Source: Verrucomicrobiota bacterium (GTDB lineage Bacteria; Verrucomicrobiota; Verrucomicrobiia; Chthoniobacterales; Xiphinematobacteraceae). From it: a stretch of 16,182 bases of DNA. The number at the start of each line of letters is the position of its first letter. Within the stretch, counting starts at the first letter, position 1. The position numbers and the translations under genes are program-made. This document shows, piece after piece, positions 1 through 7,783 of the stretch. The notes under the pieces were generated by a model. The model saw only the letters and a list, made by a program, of their open reading frames with translations, ran no database searches and was not told the origin of the DNA. The stretch lies in NCBI GenBank assembly GCA_003176035.1, contig PSRL01000104.1, positions 1 through 16,182 of the forward strand. Direction: 5' to 3'.

Positions 1-1173
1 GGTAAAAACGCCATCGTTATCACAGCTCAGGCGGACCGCGAGCTTGCAATTAAAGATCTGGTAAAATCAGCATTTGGCCATGCAGGTCAAAAGTGCTCAG
101 CCGCAAGTCTTGCCATTGTGGAGAGTGAGGTCTACCACGACCCCATTTTCCGACGTCAGTTACGAGATGCAGCAGCCAGTCTTGCCGTGGGACCCTCGAC
201 AGCTCTTTACAACGTTGTCACTCCTTTGATTCGGCCACCAAGCCCCGCACTTTTGCGTGCTTTAACCACATTGGAGAAAGGCGAAGAATGGCTTCTCGAA
301 CCCAAACAAGATCCGCAAGATCCCTGTCTTTGGTCGCCCGGAATTAAATTAGGGGTGCAACCAAACTCCTGGTTCCATCAGCAGGAGTGCTTCGGGCCTG
401 TGTTGGGGATCATGTGCGCCACTTCCCTTGAAGAAGCTATTTGCTGGCAAAATGCAACTGCTTATGGCCTCACCGCGGGCCTTCATTCCCTAGACCCCAT
501 TGAGCAAAAACGATGGATGAACCAGGTTGAAGCTGGCAATCTCTATATTAACCGGCCCATTACCGGCGCAATTGTCCGACGTCAGCCCTTTGGAGGCTGG
601 AAGCGCTCCAGCATAGGGGCGGGAATCAAAGCGGGCGGACCGCACTATGTCCGTTCCTTCAGTCGTTTTTCTGATTCCGAGCAAGTTCCATTTTCCATCG
701 TGAGCGCTCGATACTCGGAAGCGTGGAAGAGGACTTTTAGTGCCGAGCATGATCCCTCCAACTTAAGATGCGAATCCAACATTCTGCGCTATCGTCCACG
801 CCGCGGGGTCATTCTACGACTTGCCAAAAAAGATTCTCAAATATTGGAGCGGGCCCAATTAGCATCACAACTGACTCATACGCCCCTGCTTGTCAGCATC
901 GCAGCAGACGAATCCGATCGGGAATTCATCAAGCGGCTTGGGGAATTATGCCTACATTCCGACACTCTCCGCACAGTGAAACCGCCCTCGGATACTGTTC
1001 TCCAGGCTGCTTATGAACATAACCTCAATTGGATCGACGCCCCCATAACAGCCGACGGTTACAGCGAATTGTGCTTTTGGCTTCGCGAACAGGTGATCTC
1101 GCAAACTCTGCACCGCTACGGCCAAATTCCGGCTTGGATTCCCAAATCGCGCCAAAAGAGATCGACGCCTTAG
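1..1173 (+). CDS. putA: Delta-1-pyrroline-5-carboxylate dehydrogenase, PutA-type (3' part, 5' end cut by window)
   Basis: Oxidises glutamate semialdehyde/P5C to glutamate with NAD+, the second step of proline breakdown, in the cytoplasm. The frame is open from base 1, so the GTG at 118 is internal. The 390 visible codons begin inside the aldehyde dehydrogenase domain. The catalytic cysteine is in the GHAGQKCSA motif (codon 94-96). ECFGPVLGIM follows, and then the P5C-dehydrogenase signature QPFGGWKRSSIGAGIKAGGP (about 586-645). After the ALDH core comes a C-terminal extension of roughly 170 residues with an LRYRPRRGVILRL segment. This resembles the extra C-terminal ALDH-like domain of longer (type B/C) PutA proteins. 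The proline dehydrogenase half would lie upstream, outside the window, so bifunctional PutA and stand-alone P5CDH (PruA/RocA) cannot be told apart. The gene ends in TAG and is followed by its own terminator. The family call is firm; the symbol is tentative. Confidence 0.88.
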   Translation, partial: GKNAIVITAQADRELAIKDLVKSAFGHAGQKCSAASLAIVESEVYHDPIFRRQLRDAAASLAVGPSTALYNVVTPLIRPPSPALLRALTTLEKGEEWLLEPKQDPQDPCLWSPGIKLGVQPNSWFHQQECFGPVLGIMCATSLEEAICWQNATAYGLTAGLHSLDPIEQKRWMNQVEAGNLYINRPITGAIVRRQPFGGWKRSSIGAGIKAGGPHYVRSFSRFSDSEQVPFSIVSARYSEAWKRTFSAEHDPSNLRCESNILRYRPRRGVILRLAKKDSQILERAQLASQLTHTPLLVSIAADESDREFIKRLGELCLHSDTLRTVKPPSDTVLQAAYEHNLNWIDAPITADGYSELCFWLREQVISQTLHRYGQIPAWIPKSRQKRSTP

Positions 1174-1214
1174 AGTCTGCCGACCTGAAATTCCGCCAGA
1201 AAGAGAAACTTGTT

Positions 1215-1250
1215 GATCCGGAGCAGCTGCTCCGGATCATTTTTTTATTT
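1215..1250 (+). terminator. Rho-independent terminator of the P5C dehydrogenase gene
   Basis: A perfect 24-base inverted repeat (1216-1239, arms GATCCGGAGCAG/CTGCTCCGGATC) is followed at once by a T-rich run ATTTTTTATTTT. It lies 42 bases after the TAG. The GC-rich stem with a T-tract on the plus side marks it as a terminator for rightward transcription. Confidence 0.9.
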
Positions 1251-1299
1251 TCCCGCCGGGGCATCGCCGGATATTGAGAACGTATTCTATAGCGAAACC

Positions 1300-1332
1300 C
1301 CTATAAAATGAGAGCAACTTTATAGGTTTTTT
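1300..1332 (+). terminator. Possible second, weaker terminator hairpin
   Basis: An 8-bp AT-rich stem (CCTATAAA/TTTATAGG) with an 11-base loop is followed by TTTTTT on the plus strand. It could back up the strong terminator about 50 bases upstream. The stem is weak, so the call is tentative. Confidence 0.35.
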
Positions 1333-1436
1333 CCCTCAGCCATTGTTACAAAACCAAGTCCATCTCATGGATATGGCCTTGCTTTTGCGCCGCGCCCGTA
1401 CAAAGATACCACCCAATTTGTGATTATTTTATAGAG

Positions 1437-1463
1437 GCTTCGGCTATACAAAAGAGCTGAAGC
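1437..1463 (-). terminator. 3' hairpin after the second SBP gene
   Basis: GCTTCGGCT and AGCTGAAGC pair over 9 bp (one G-T) with a 9-base loop, 35 bases past the TAA at 1498. Read on the minus strand it is not followed by a clean T-tract, so it may be a 3'-end stabilising hairpin rather than a true intrinsic terminator. Confidence 0.3.
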
Positions 1464-1497
1464 ACATCCGCAGCGCCTGGATTGCTCAACCGTATTA

Positions 1498-2682
1498 TTA
1501 AAGTTCCGTAGTTTTTAGGAAATTAAATTTGTGATTCCGGACTTCAACGATCACCGCAGCTTTTTTTGGGTTGCGGTCTTCATCAAAACTAATAGTGCCT
1601 GTTACCGCTGGACAATCGACCGTGGCCGCCAGCGCATCACGCACTTTCATCGGATCTGTTTCTCCTATTCGCTGCATTGCATCTGCTAACAGCTTAATAG
1701 AATCGTAAGCCAGCGCGGCAAGAGCCGAAGGAGCCGTTCCATATTTACGCGCATAACTTTTGACAAAATTTTGCACTAGAGGGGATTTGTTGTCTGCCGA
1801 GAAATGATCTACAAAATAAACCCCTTCCACAGCTTGTCCTCCCATCTTGAGAAACTCTGCGGAGTCCCATCCATCTCCCCCAAGAAATGGAACATCGAAA
1901 CCCAGTTCACGAGCTTGGTTGATAATAGAAGTTGCTTCAGTGTAATAGGAGGGGAGGAAAATGGCATCGGGGTGAGCGGCTTTTATTGCTGTAAGTTGAG
2001 AGCTAAAGTCCTTATCACCAGCGGAGTAAATTTGTTGTGCAACGATCCTTCCTCCCATTGCTATAAAAGCCTTTGAAAAGCTTTGTGCTAGTCCAATGCT
2101 ATAGTCCTTTGAATTATCCGAAATAACGGCGATATTTCGCTTTCCCAAAGAAGAGTATGCAAATTTTGCCATCACTGCTCCTTGGAATGTATCGATGAAG
2201 CACATCCGGAAAATGTAATCACCAATTTTCGTAACTTTCACATTAGTCGATCCCGACGAGATAAAGGGTATGCGATTTTTTTGAGCAATGGGAGCGGCCT
2301 CCAACGAACGTCCGGTGGCTCCTTCCCCTACTAAGGCAGTCACGTGAGAACGACTGATCAAGTCACGCACAATTATGGACGTTTCACCCGCTTTCGATTG
2401 ATTATCTTTTACAACAAGCTCGATTTTGCGACCTAAAACTCCCCCGCGAGCATTGAGTTCCTCGGTTGCAAGTTCCGCGCCGTGCAATGAATCCTGACCA
2501 TAGCTAGCTTCCAGCCCACTGAGTGGGAGCGTCATGCCAATCCTAATGACATGACTCAGATTGCTCCTGTCCTCCGCTTTTTTGCATGCTCCCAGAACCA
2601 TGAAGAGCACGCCCCCCACCAGGGGACACATGAACTCCAATTTTTTTAAAAAAAACCCTCGCCGTTTCAAAGAGGTGATCAT
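1498..2682 (-). CDS. Lipoprotein solute-binding protein, branched-chain amino acid (LivJ/Peripla_BP_6) type
   Basis: Binding-protein component of a HAAT-type ABC importer, which captures an amino acid or similar ligand outside the inner membrane. The 394-residue product has a basic N-terminus (KRRGFFLKK), a hydrophobic stretch and a lipobox LGAC with Cys33, so it is a predicted lipoprotein. The type I periplasmic-binding fold starts at IRIGMTLPLSG; LHGAELATEELNARGGVLGR and VVKDNQSKAGET are characteristic of the family. The first-lobe ligand loop reads SSGSTN. It is a tandem paralogue of the next gene upstream. No LivH/M/G/F permease or ATPase gene is in the window, so its transporter is elsewhere or it works differently. 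The ATG lacks a clear Shine-Dalgarno site. Ligand identity cannot be read from the sequence. Confidence 0.87.
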   Translation of the reverse strand: MITSLKRRGFFLKKLEFMCPLVGGVLFMVLGACKKAEDRSNLSHVIRIGMTLPLSGLEASYGQDSLHGAELATEELNARGGVLGRKIELVVKDNQSKAGETSIIVRDLISRSHVTALVGEGATGRSLEAAPIAQKNRIPFISSGSTNVKVTKIGDYIFRMCFIDTFQGAVMAKFAYSSLGKRNIAVISDNSKDYSIGLAQSFSKAFIAMGGRIVAQQIYSAGDKDFSSQLTAIKAAHPDAIFLPSYYTEATSIINQARELGFDVPFLGGDGWDSAEFLKMGGQAVEGVYFVDHFSADNKSPLVQNFVKSYARKYGTAPSALAALAYDSIKLLADAMQRIGETDPMKVRDALAATVDCPAVTGTISFDEDRNPKKAAVIVEVRNHKFNFLKTTEL

Positions 2683-2684
2683 TT

Positions 2685-2876
2685 TTAGAGGTATTCGCTA
2701 ATGTCCAGCATGGGATGTAATTGCTTCAAAGAGAGCTCCCAGGCTGAAAAAATATCAAAATGACCTGAAAGGCAAGCTCGACAATTGCTGCAAATAAACA
2801 GTTTATCCCGTCCTCCGTACGCCGTTGTAAATGGGCTTTTAGGGAATTTCTCTGCGTACAAATCTAAATTTGCCAT
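2685..2876 (-). CDS. Possible small cysteine-containing ORF between the two SBP genes
   Basis: A 63-codon frame starts at ATG 2876 inside the 3' end of the upstream SBP gene and ends in TAA two bases before the ATG of the next SBP gene. An AAGG sits 6 bases before its ATG, but it lies within SBP codons (Lys-Val) and may be chance. The peptide has a CSNCRAC cluster and no family I recognise. It fills the whole 156-base gap and could couple translation of the downstream gene, or it could be a chance reading frame. Confidence 0.2.
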   Translation of the reverse strand: MANLDLYAEKFPKSPFTTAYGGRDKLFICSNCRACLSGHFDIFSAWELSLKQLHPMLDISEYL

Positions 2877-3996
2877 CCCGCACCTTGAGAAGCACCATAG
2901 ACTTTGAGGGATCGCGATTCTGATCAAAAGTGATGTTTCCACTCACACCAGGCAAACCGCGGGTGGCAGCGAGCGCATCCCGTATGGCCTTAGGATTGGT
3001 ATTGCCGGCGCGTTTTATAGCGTCCACTAATAGCATCACAGCATCATAAGCATTCGCTGTAAATGAAACCGGATTAGTGCCATATTTCTTTTTATATTTT
3101 TCTACAAATGCTTGCACGACAGGATCTGGATCTTCCGCGGAAAATGCATCTGTAAACACGGCTCCTTCCGCAGCATCTCCTGCAACGCGCACTAGATCCG
3201 AAGAGTCCCAGGAATCGTCACCAAATGTGTCCAGGTTCATACCCAACGATTGCTCTTGTTTCAAAATGGAGGCGGCATCGGTGTAGTATCCTGGAACTAC
3301 TAAGCAGTCCGCACCGGAGTTTCGAATGGCTGTAAGCTGAGCCAGAAAATCTTTATCTCCGCCACTATAACTCTGTTCCGCAACAATTGTGCCACCTAAT
3401 TCCTCAAAACGTTTTTTGAAGCTCTTCCTGACCGTTGTGCTATGGTCTTTACTAATATCAATCAGAAGCGCGGCACGGCTTTTTCCAAGAGAACGAATGT
3501 AGCGGGCAAGAACTTCTCCTTGTTGGCTGTCACGATAACTCACACGAAAAACGAAGTCGCCCGCTTGGGTGATTTTGTCATTGGATGCAGAGTTTGCAAT
3601 TAAGGGAACTCCTGCTCTTTGGGCAATAGGAGCCGCCTCAAGGGTCCGTCCCGAAGCAACCTCTCCGATCAAAGCAACAACGTGTTCCCGGCTAATCAGC
3701 TCTCGTACTATGGAGGAGGTCTCTCCCGCCTTCGATTGGTTGTCTCGTACAACTAATTCAATCGGCTTTCCTAAAACACCACCATGGCTGTTGATTTCTT
3801 CCTCTGCCATGCGGAGTCCTATCATGGCATCATGCCCATAACTGGCTTCTGATCCGCTGATGGATTGAAAAACTCCAATGCGGATACTTTCAGGACCCGC
3901 CTTTTTCTGACAAGACTGCACGAAAAGAGCAAAAAGAGCCGTTGCAAAAGACAGTGAGAGGAACCTAAATGCTTTAGAGAGGAAGGGTAAATACAT
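2839..3996 (-). CDS. Lipoprotein solute-binding protein, branched-chain amino acid (LivJ/Peripla_BP_6) type, paralogue
   Basis: Same role and fold as the neighbouring SBP gene. I chose the ATG at 3996 (385 residues): AGGAAA lies 9 bases upstream, and a good signal peptide follows. The longer frame needs a TTG at 4035. Hydrophobic residues lead to a lipobox VQSC with Cys29, then QKKAGPES. Family blocks include IRIGVFQSISGSEASYGHDA, EEEINSHGGVLGKPIELVV and SGGDKDFLAQLTAI. It aligns along its length with the downstream gene, so the two arose by tandem duplication. The first-lobe ligand loop is different (NSASND against SSGSTN), which suggests a changed ligand. It lies 237 bases downstream of the MFS gene, far enough for its own promoter, though none is convincing. 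Confidence 0.87.
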   Translation of the reverse strand: MYLPFLSKAFRFLSLSFATALFALFVQSCQKKAGPESIRIGVFQSISGSEASYGHDAMIGLRMAEEEINSHGGVLGKPIELVVRDNQSKAGETSSIVRELISREHVVALIGEVASGRTLEAAPIAQRAGVPLIANSASNDKITQAGDFVFRVSYRDSQQGEVLARYIRSLGKSRAALLIDISKDHSTTVRKSFKKRFEELGGTIVAEQSYSGGDKDFLAQLTAIRNSGADCLVVPGYYTDAASILKQEQSLGMNLDTFGDDSWDSSDLVRVAGDAAEGAVFTDAFSAEDPDPVVQAFVEKYKKKYGTNPVSFTANAYDAVMLLVDAIKRAGNTNPKAIRDALAATRGLPGVSGNITFDQNRDPSKSMVLLKVRDGKFRFVRREIP

Positions 3997-4005
3997 AGCA
4001 ATAAA

Positions 4006-4011
4006 TTTCCT
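4006..4011 (-). promoter_or_regulatory. Ribosome binding site that sets the upstream SBP start
   Basis: Read on the minus strand, AGGAAA is followed by 9 bases and then ATG (3996-3994). The upstream TTG at 4035 has no such site. It is one of the few good Shine-Dalgarno sites in the window. Confidence 0.6.
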
Positions 4012-4233
4012 GTGGAAAACACACGATTCTGACAATCACAAATAAATTAGTTTGTAATTTTCCGATCTCTGGTTTGCCTGCAGGTATTGGAATTTCTATC
4101 AGTTAAAAAGCAAATAGCAAGATGACAGATGCGCTTTTAATAAAGGGCCGTATATCGTCTTGTGTATCAACTTTCAATCACAAGGTAAGGGCGCTGGACG
4201 AAAGAATTACGACTTCTCTGATAAACTTATAGC

Positions 4234-5592
4234 TCAATTCTCATCTTGGTAGGAAAGAGAAAAGTTCTGAACTTCCTCAAGCGTTCTTCCACTTGTCTCA
4301 GGCATAAAGTACAATGCCCAAAGCAATTGTAATAACATCAGTAGAGCAAAAAAAACAAAGGCGACGCTCGCGAAACCGCCAGCAACCATCGGAAAGACCC
4401 AGGAGATCAACGCTGCCAGAGTCCAATGGATGGTTGCACCAAAAGACTGACCTTGAGCTCTCACGGCGTTTGGAAAAATTTCCGAAATAAATACCCAGAT
4501 CACAGCACCTTGGGAAAATGAGAAAAAAGCGATGAAGCCCAATAGCCCCAAAAGAATCATCGCGCGATCCCATCCTAACGGAAGGCTAAATTGCCAGGCC
4601 ACAATGAGAAGACAAATTCCCATTCCGATCGAACCAATTCGAATGAGAGTCCTCCTTCCAATCACGTCAATGGTTAGCATCGCAATGATTGTAAAGAAAA
4701 CAGAGATTGAACCAATCGCTATCGATTGAAGTAAGGCGGCATTGCGCCCGGCTCCCGCTATGACGAAGATTGAAGGAGCATAATACATTAAAGCGTTGAT
4801 TCCGGAAAATTGATTCAATGCTGCCAGCACTAACACCAGTAAGATCGGCCGAGAGTATTTGGATTGGAACAATGGTTCCCTTCCGGCGGGAAGTTCCTGC
4901 CCGAAACTCACGCGAATCGTGGCTACCTTATCGGTGGACTGCAACACACCCAATTCCGCCAAAGCGTCCGCCGCCTCATGAAATCTTCCTTTGAGAACGA
5001 GCCATCTTGGACTTTCAGGAACCAGCAGCAGAAGGATTAAGTAGAGAGTCGCAGGAAGCGCAACCACTGCTAGCATCCACCGCCAAGCTGCTTCTTCACT
5101 CTGAGGAGCTAGCGCAATCAAGTAGTTCGAAATAAAAGATGCCAGAATGCCAATGACAATGTTTAGCTGGAAAATACAGACCAGTTGACCGCGTCTATTA
5201 GCAGGGGCAATTTCCGCAATATACAGGGGCACTACAACCGTCGCCGCACCAATTCCCAATCCGCTGACAACCCGAGCAATAACAAATACTTGCGAACTCC
5301 AGGCTGTAGCACAGCCCAGAGACGAAATGAAATAGATAAATGCAATTCCCAGCAATATTCCCCGACGCCCAAAAAGATCCGCCAGTCTCCCCGCGCCCGC
5401 CGCTCCAAAAATAGTGCCCACCAGCGCGGAAACTATCACTATATTTAATGCTAAGTCGTTTAATAAAAAATAGTTCTTCAACGCACCCGCGGCTCCTGAA
5501 AGAACGGCCGTGTCAAAGCCCACCAAAAAACCACCGAGTGCTACAATAATCGCACTGGCAAATGCCGTCGAATAACATTCCCGCACGCTCAT
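4234..5592 (-). CDS. Sugar porter family MFS transporter (H+ symporter type)
   Basis: Twelve-segment inner-membrane permease of 452 residues, close to the usual length for sugar porters (XylE/GalP/GlcP type). Signatures in order: GFDTAVLSGA with Asp27, matching the proton-coupling Asp of XylE; RLADLFGRRG; PLYIAEIAPANRRGQ; PESPRWLVLKGR at the end of the N-terminal half; QFSGINALMYYAPSIF; DVIGRRTL; WVFISEIFPNAVR; and the C-terminal PETSGRTLEEV. Two positions differ from the sugar-binding consensus. The QQxxGIN motif reads NQFSGIN, and the Gln before the helix-11 Trp (XylE QW) reads HW. The sugar is therefore not assignable. The ATG at 5592 follows an A-rich leader without a Shine-Dalgarno site. 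Confidence 0.9.
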   Translation of the reverse strand: MSVRECYSTAFASAIIVALGGFLVGFDTAVLSGAAGALKNYFLLNDLALNIVIVSALVGTIFGAAGAGRLADLFGRRGILLGIAFIYFISSLGCATAWSSQVFVIARVVSGLGIGAATVVVPLYIAEIAPANRRGQLVCIFQLNIVIGILASFISNYLIALAPQSEEAAWRWMLAVVALPATLYLILLLLVPESPRWLVLKGRFHEAADALAELGVLQSTDKVATIRVSFGQELPAGREPLFQSKYSRPILLVLVLAALNQFSGINALMYYAPSIFVIAGAGRNAALLQSIAIGSISVFFTIIAMLTIDVIGRRTLIRIGSIGMGICLLIVAWQFSLPLGWDRAMILLGLLGFIAFFSFSQGAVIWVFISEIFPNAVRAQGQSFGATIHWTLAALISWVFPMVAGGFASVAFVFFALLMLLQLLWALYFMPETSGRTLEEVQNFSLSYQDEN

Positions 5593-5942
5593 GGTCTTTT
5601 TTTCTTTCTTTTAACCGCACAGGCTCTTACTCCCCATGCACCCTGATTCATTTGGAATCGCACAAAAGGAAAAAACGGCCAGTCCAAGGAGGAGGGCGCT
5701 GTTATTTCAATTCCGTAACACATAACAGACTAAAGTATAATCGATTATACGCAAAAAACAAACGGGGAAAAAATGAGAGACAGTGTGTATATCTTATTTG
5801 AAGTGAGAGAGCTCTATAAATGAGCGTTCCCTGAAAGCTTTTTTCCCGAGATCCGCCGCTACTGCCAGCCTCCTCTTGTGGCTCGCCTGGCTCCAATACT
5901 TCTGACAAAGCCGGCCCTCCTAGGTTTTAGGATAAGTTCTAC
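5593..5942. other. Intergenic region upstream of the sugar porter gene
   Basis: I see no convincing gene in these 350 bases. The section 5735-5750 is a perfect palindrome carrying TATAAT on both strands. A 5-bp hairpin TCCTA/TAGGA lies just past the aminohydrolase stop and is too weak to call a terminator. The 68-codon frame on the minus strand (5702-5908) has low-complexity, non-family sequence and was discarded. Confidence 0.5.
5735..5750. promoter_or_regulatory. Perfect 16-bp palindrome GTATAATCGATTATAC, candidate operator/-10 element
   Basis: Each strand reads TATAAT within the palindrome. On the minus strand it lies about 145 bases before the MFS start codon, with a T-rich hexamer (TTTTTC) 17 bases upstream as a poor -35. 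Two-fold symmetry over a -10 box fits a homodimeric repressor site. No regulator gene is adjacent. Confidence 0.4.
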
Positions 5943-7169
5943 TCATCTTGGAGATTTTTCGCCGTGGAATACAATGCCTCCAACCATTGTCCACCCGATC
6001 GGCGCAGTCTGGTTGAGCACGGCGGTCACTGCTTCTTTCAAGGGACCGGTATAAGAAACCGCTATGAAATCAGCGTGGGCGCCGGCTGCAATCACGCCAA
6101 GGCGCCCTGCCAGGCCAATTGCCTTTGCAGGATGGAGTGTGACCATGTTTAAGGTTTCCTGCTCACTTGTCTGATGCGAGCGTTGGAAAAGCCGCATTTC
6201 TTCGAATAAATTCAGGCTGTCGTTACTCGCCAAACTATCCGTACCTAAACAAATGTTAATTCCTAGCTCCCTAAGTCTCTGAAAGTGAAATTTTTTTCTC
6301 TCAAAGTAAGCATGTGTTTTTGGACAATGTACAATCGTGTAATTTTGCGCGCGCTTTTGGAGCAACCGCCAGTCGGTTTTGTCTAGCGCATTCATGTGCA
6401 CCAAAATCGTTCCGAAAGGAAGGAGATCCAGGTCCAACAGGGTTGACAGCGGTGTTTTTTGACTCCGGACCGGCGGTCCCATGTTTTTGAGAAAATCAAA
6501 TAGCGGCCCGGATCCGTTTTGGAACATTTCCAATTCTTCGCGGGTCTCCGCAAGATGGGTAGTGACTGGCAACCCGTATTTTTCCGCATACTGTTTGACA
6601 CCCCTGTAAAGGGACTCTGAAGCCGTATAAGGAGCATGGGGAGAAAGACCGGCCCCACCCAGCCAACCGGGATATCTTTTCGGAAAATTTGGTATTTTTA
6701 AGTTGTCCATGCAGACGGGCGAGCGAATGTCTATCACCTCTTGGAACCACCATGTCCGCAGCCGGGGAATGGGGAATGTGGGCGTAATTTCCCCCGTTGC
6801 GTGGATATTGAAGACCGAGGTAACGCCCGAACTGAGAAGCTCGTTTAATCCCTCTTCGATGGCCGCCGCGTAGGATTCTTGAGTCTGTGTGGATTTGAGG
6901 GTAATGATCTGTGCAAGCCATTCACAAAAACTTTTTCCTGATGGGATTTTGTTCCGCATTCCTGTATAGTCCAAGTGACAATGTGCGTTAATTAAACCGG
7001 GCATCAGGATGCTTTCTCCTAAATCCATGCGCTCGTCGGCGGTGTAAAGGGCTGCCAGGTCCCGGTAGTTGCCCACTGCAATGATTTTGCCGCCTTTAAG
7101 TGCTACCGCACCATTTTCAATCGGTGGCCCTTTTTGTGTCAGGAGAATACGTGCTCGAATGAATCTCAT
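5943..7169 (-). CDS. Metal-dependent aminohydrolase/deaminase (amidohydrolase superfamily, ATZ/TRZ-like)
   Basis: Cytosolic hydrolase of 408 residues that probably deaminates an aminopurine-like or related substrate. The superfamily metal ligands are present. NAHCHLD gives His63 and His65; THLAE gives His205 with Glu208 as acid/base; His281 lies in VHCPKTHAYF, and GTDSLASN gives Asp311. SPHAPYTAS (His178) is typical of the SAH/aminofutalosine/chlorohydrolase branch. The N-terminal beta-sandwich (VALKGGKIIAVG) is completed at the C-terminus (ADFIAVSY). Candidate activities include aminofutalosine deaminase (futalosine menaquinone route) or S-adenosylhomocysteine/5'-methylthioadenosine deaminase; sequence alone cannot decide. 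The ATG overlaps the TGA of the DR2241-like gene by four bases (ATGA), so the two are translationally coupled. Confidence 0.83.
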   Translation of the reverse strand: MRFIRARILLTQKGPPIENGAVALKGGKIIAVGNYRDLAALYTADERMDLGESILMPGLINAHCHLDYTGMRNKIPSGKSFCEWLAQIITLKSTQTQESYAAAIEEGLNELLSSGVTSVFNIHATGEITPTFPIPRLRTWWFQEVIDIRSPVCMDNLKIPNFPKRYPGWLGGAGLSPHAPYTASESLYRGVKQYAEKYGLPVTTHLAETREELEMFQNGSGPLFDFLKNMGPPVRSQKTPLSTLLDLDLLPFGTILVHMNALDKTDWRLLQKRAQNYTIVHCPKTHAYFERKKFHFQRLRELGINICLGTDSLASNDSLNLFEEMRLFQRSHQTSEQETLNMVTLHPAKAIGLAGRLGVIAAGAHADFIAVSYTGPLKEAVTAVLNQTAPIGWTMVGGIVFHGEKSPR

Positions 7170-7747
7170 TTACGAGCTTTCACGATACGGCGAGCTGCGG
7201 AGATAAAGAGATGGCATGCCTCAGAACAAATCAGTGGAATTTCATGGCTTGGTAACACCATCTCCCGAGAGTGCATGACACTCCATCTCCTCTGGCGTAG
7301 GCAGCCGACCTGACAAAGGTTTCGCATGAGATCGCGGGCTTCAAGGTCGGTCAATTTTGCGGTTACACGATACATTCCGCTTTGACGTTCCAGTGTTTGA
7401 CGCAATGGTGTGCTGATGAGTCTGTTCTCTAAGAATGCCAGCCAAAGTCCCAGCGCCGCAGGATAGAAAAAATCCAGCGCCAAATGCAGTTCCTCAATCG
7501 ATGTCACTTCCAGTTCCCAGCCTCGCCGCAGATTGGGCGCGCTTTTTAAGGGACGATACTCCCCTTTCTCGTCATATTGGGCAATTTCCCGTGCGGCATC
7601 TGCTCCCTGATAAAGCCGCAAATCGCTGCGACCAGCATCCTCTTTATGAAAAAGTCGAAGATCTCTGGTAAACTCTAGCTGCCCGATCCTTGCTCCCCCT
7701 TGATCCACAAAGTTTTGTAAAAGAGTGCGGATGTTCGGAGAGTTCAT
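7166..7747 (-). CDS. DR2241-like iron-sulfur protein (stabilising domain plus 4Fe-4S binding domain)
   Basis: Small soluble protein of 193 residues from the ATG at 7747. A 215-residue reading needs a TTG at 7813 and has no ribosome binding site. The N-terminal half (ARIGQLEFTRD to about residue 105) resembles the DR2241 stabilising domain. The C-terminal half has RQSGMYRVTAKLTD and then four cysteines in two CX3C pairs, Cys145/149 and Cys174/178, as expected for the DR2241 4Fe-4S domain. In Deinococcus this domain is joined to a CbiX-like chelatase domain; none is present here. The stop overlaps the start of the downstream aminohydrolase. The function is not known to me; the operon suggests a link with that hydrolase. 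Confidence 0.65.
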   Translation of the reverse strand: MNSPNIRTLLQNFVDQGGARIGQLEFTRDLRLFHKEDAGRSDLRLYQGADAAREIAQYDEKGEYRPLKSAPNLRRGWELEVTSIEELHLALDFFYPAALGLWLAFLENRLISTPLRQTLERQSGMYRVTAKLTDLEARDLMRNLCQVGCLRQRRWSVMHSREMVLPSHEIPLICSEACHLFISAARRIVKARK

Positions 7748-7769
7748 TTTTTTACAGAGCTTTCTTGAT

Positions 7770-7777
7770 AAGGAGGG
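7770..7777 (+). promoter_or_regulatory. Strong Shine-Dalgarno site AAGGAGGG with GTG at 7784
   Basis: AAGGAGGG is followed by 6 bases (TATACG) and then GTG. This is the best ribosome binding site in the window, and it is not in frame with the long downstream ORF. Confidence 0.5.
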
Positions 7778-7783
7778 TATACG

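Larger units (their letters stand above)
1174..1497. other. Intergenic region between convergent putA-like and SBP genes
   Basis: There is no credible gene in this 324-base stretch between two converging genes. Besides the strong terminator it holds a second AT-rich hairpin (CCTATAAA 1300-1307 / TTTATAGG 1319-1326, then six T). It also holds a nested pair of short inverted repeats (GCCAT 1339-1343 / ATGGC 1373-1377 around TCCAT/ATGGA 1359-1371). A hairpin at 1437-1463 (9 bp with one G-T pair, 9-base loop) lies just past the stop of the minus-strand gene. Confidence 0.6.

Noticed and set aside
118..120. GTG as the start of the P5C dehydrogenase gene
   Set aside because: The frame is open to base 1 and encodes the catalytic-cysteine motif upstream of it, so the GTG is internal.
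5702..5908. 68-codon minus-strand ORF upstream of the MFS gene
   Set aside because: Low-complexity start, no family, no ribosome binding site; it spans the palindrome and looks like chance.
6496..6921. 141-codon minus-strand frame within the aminohydrolase gene
   Set aside because: It overlaps a gene with intact active-site motifs and has no recognisable domain.
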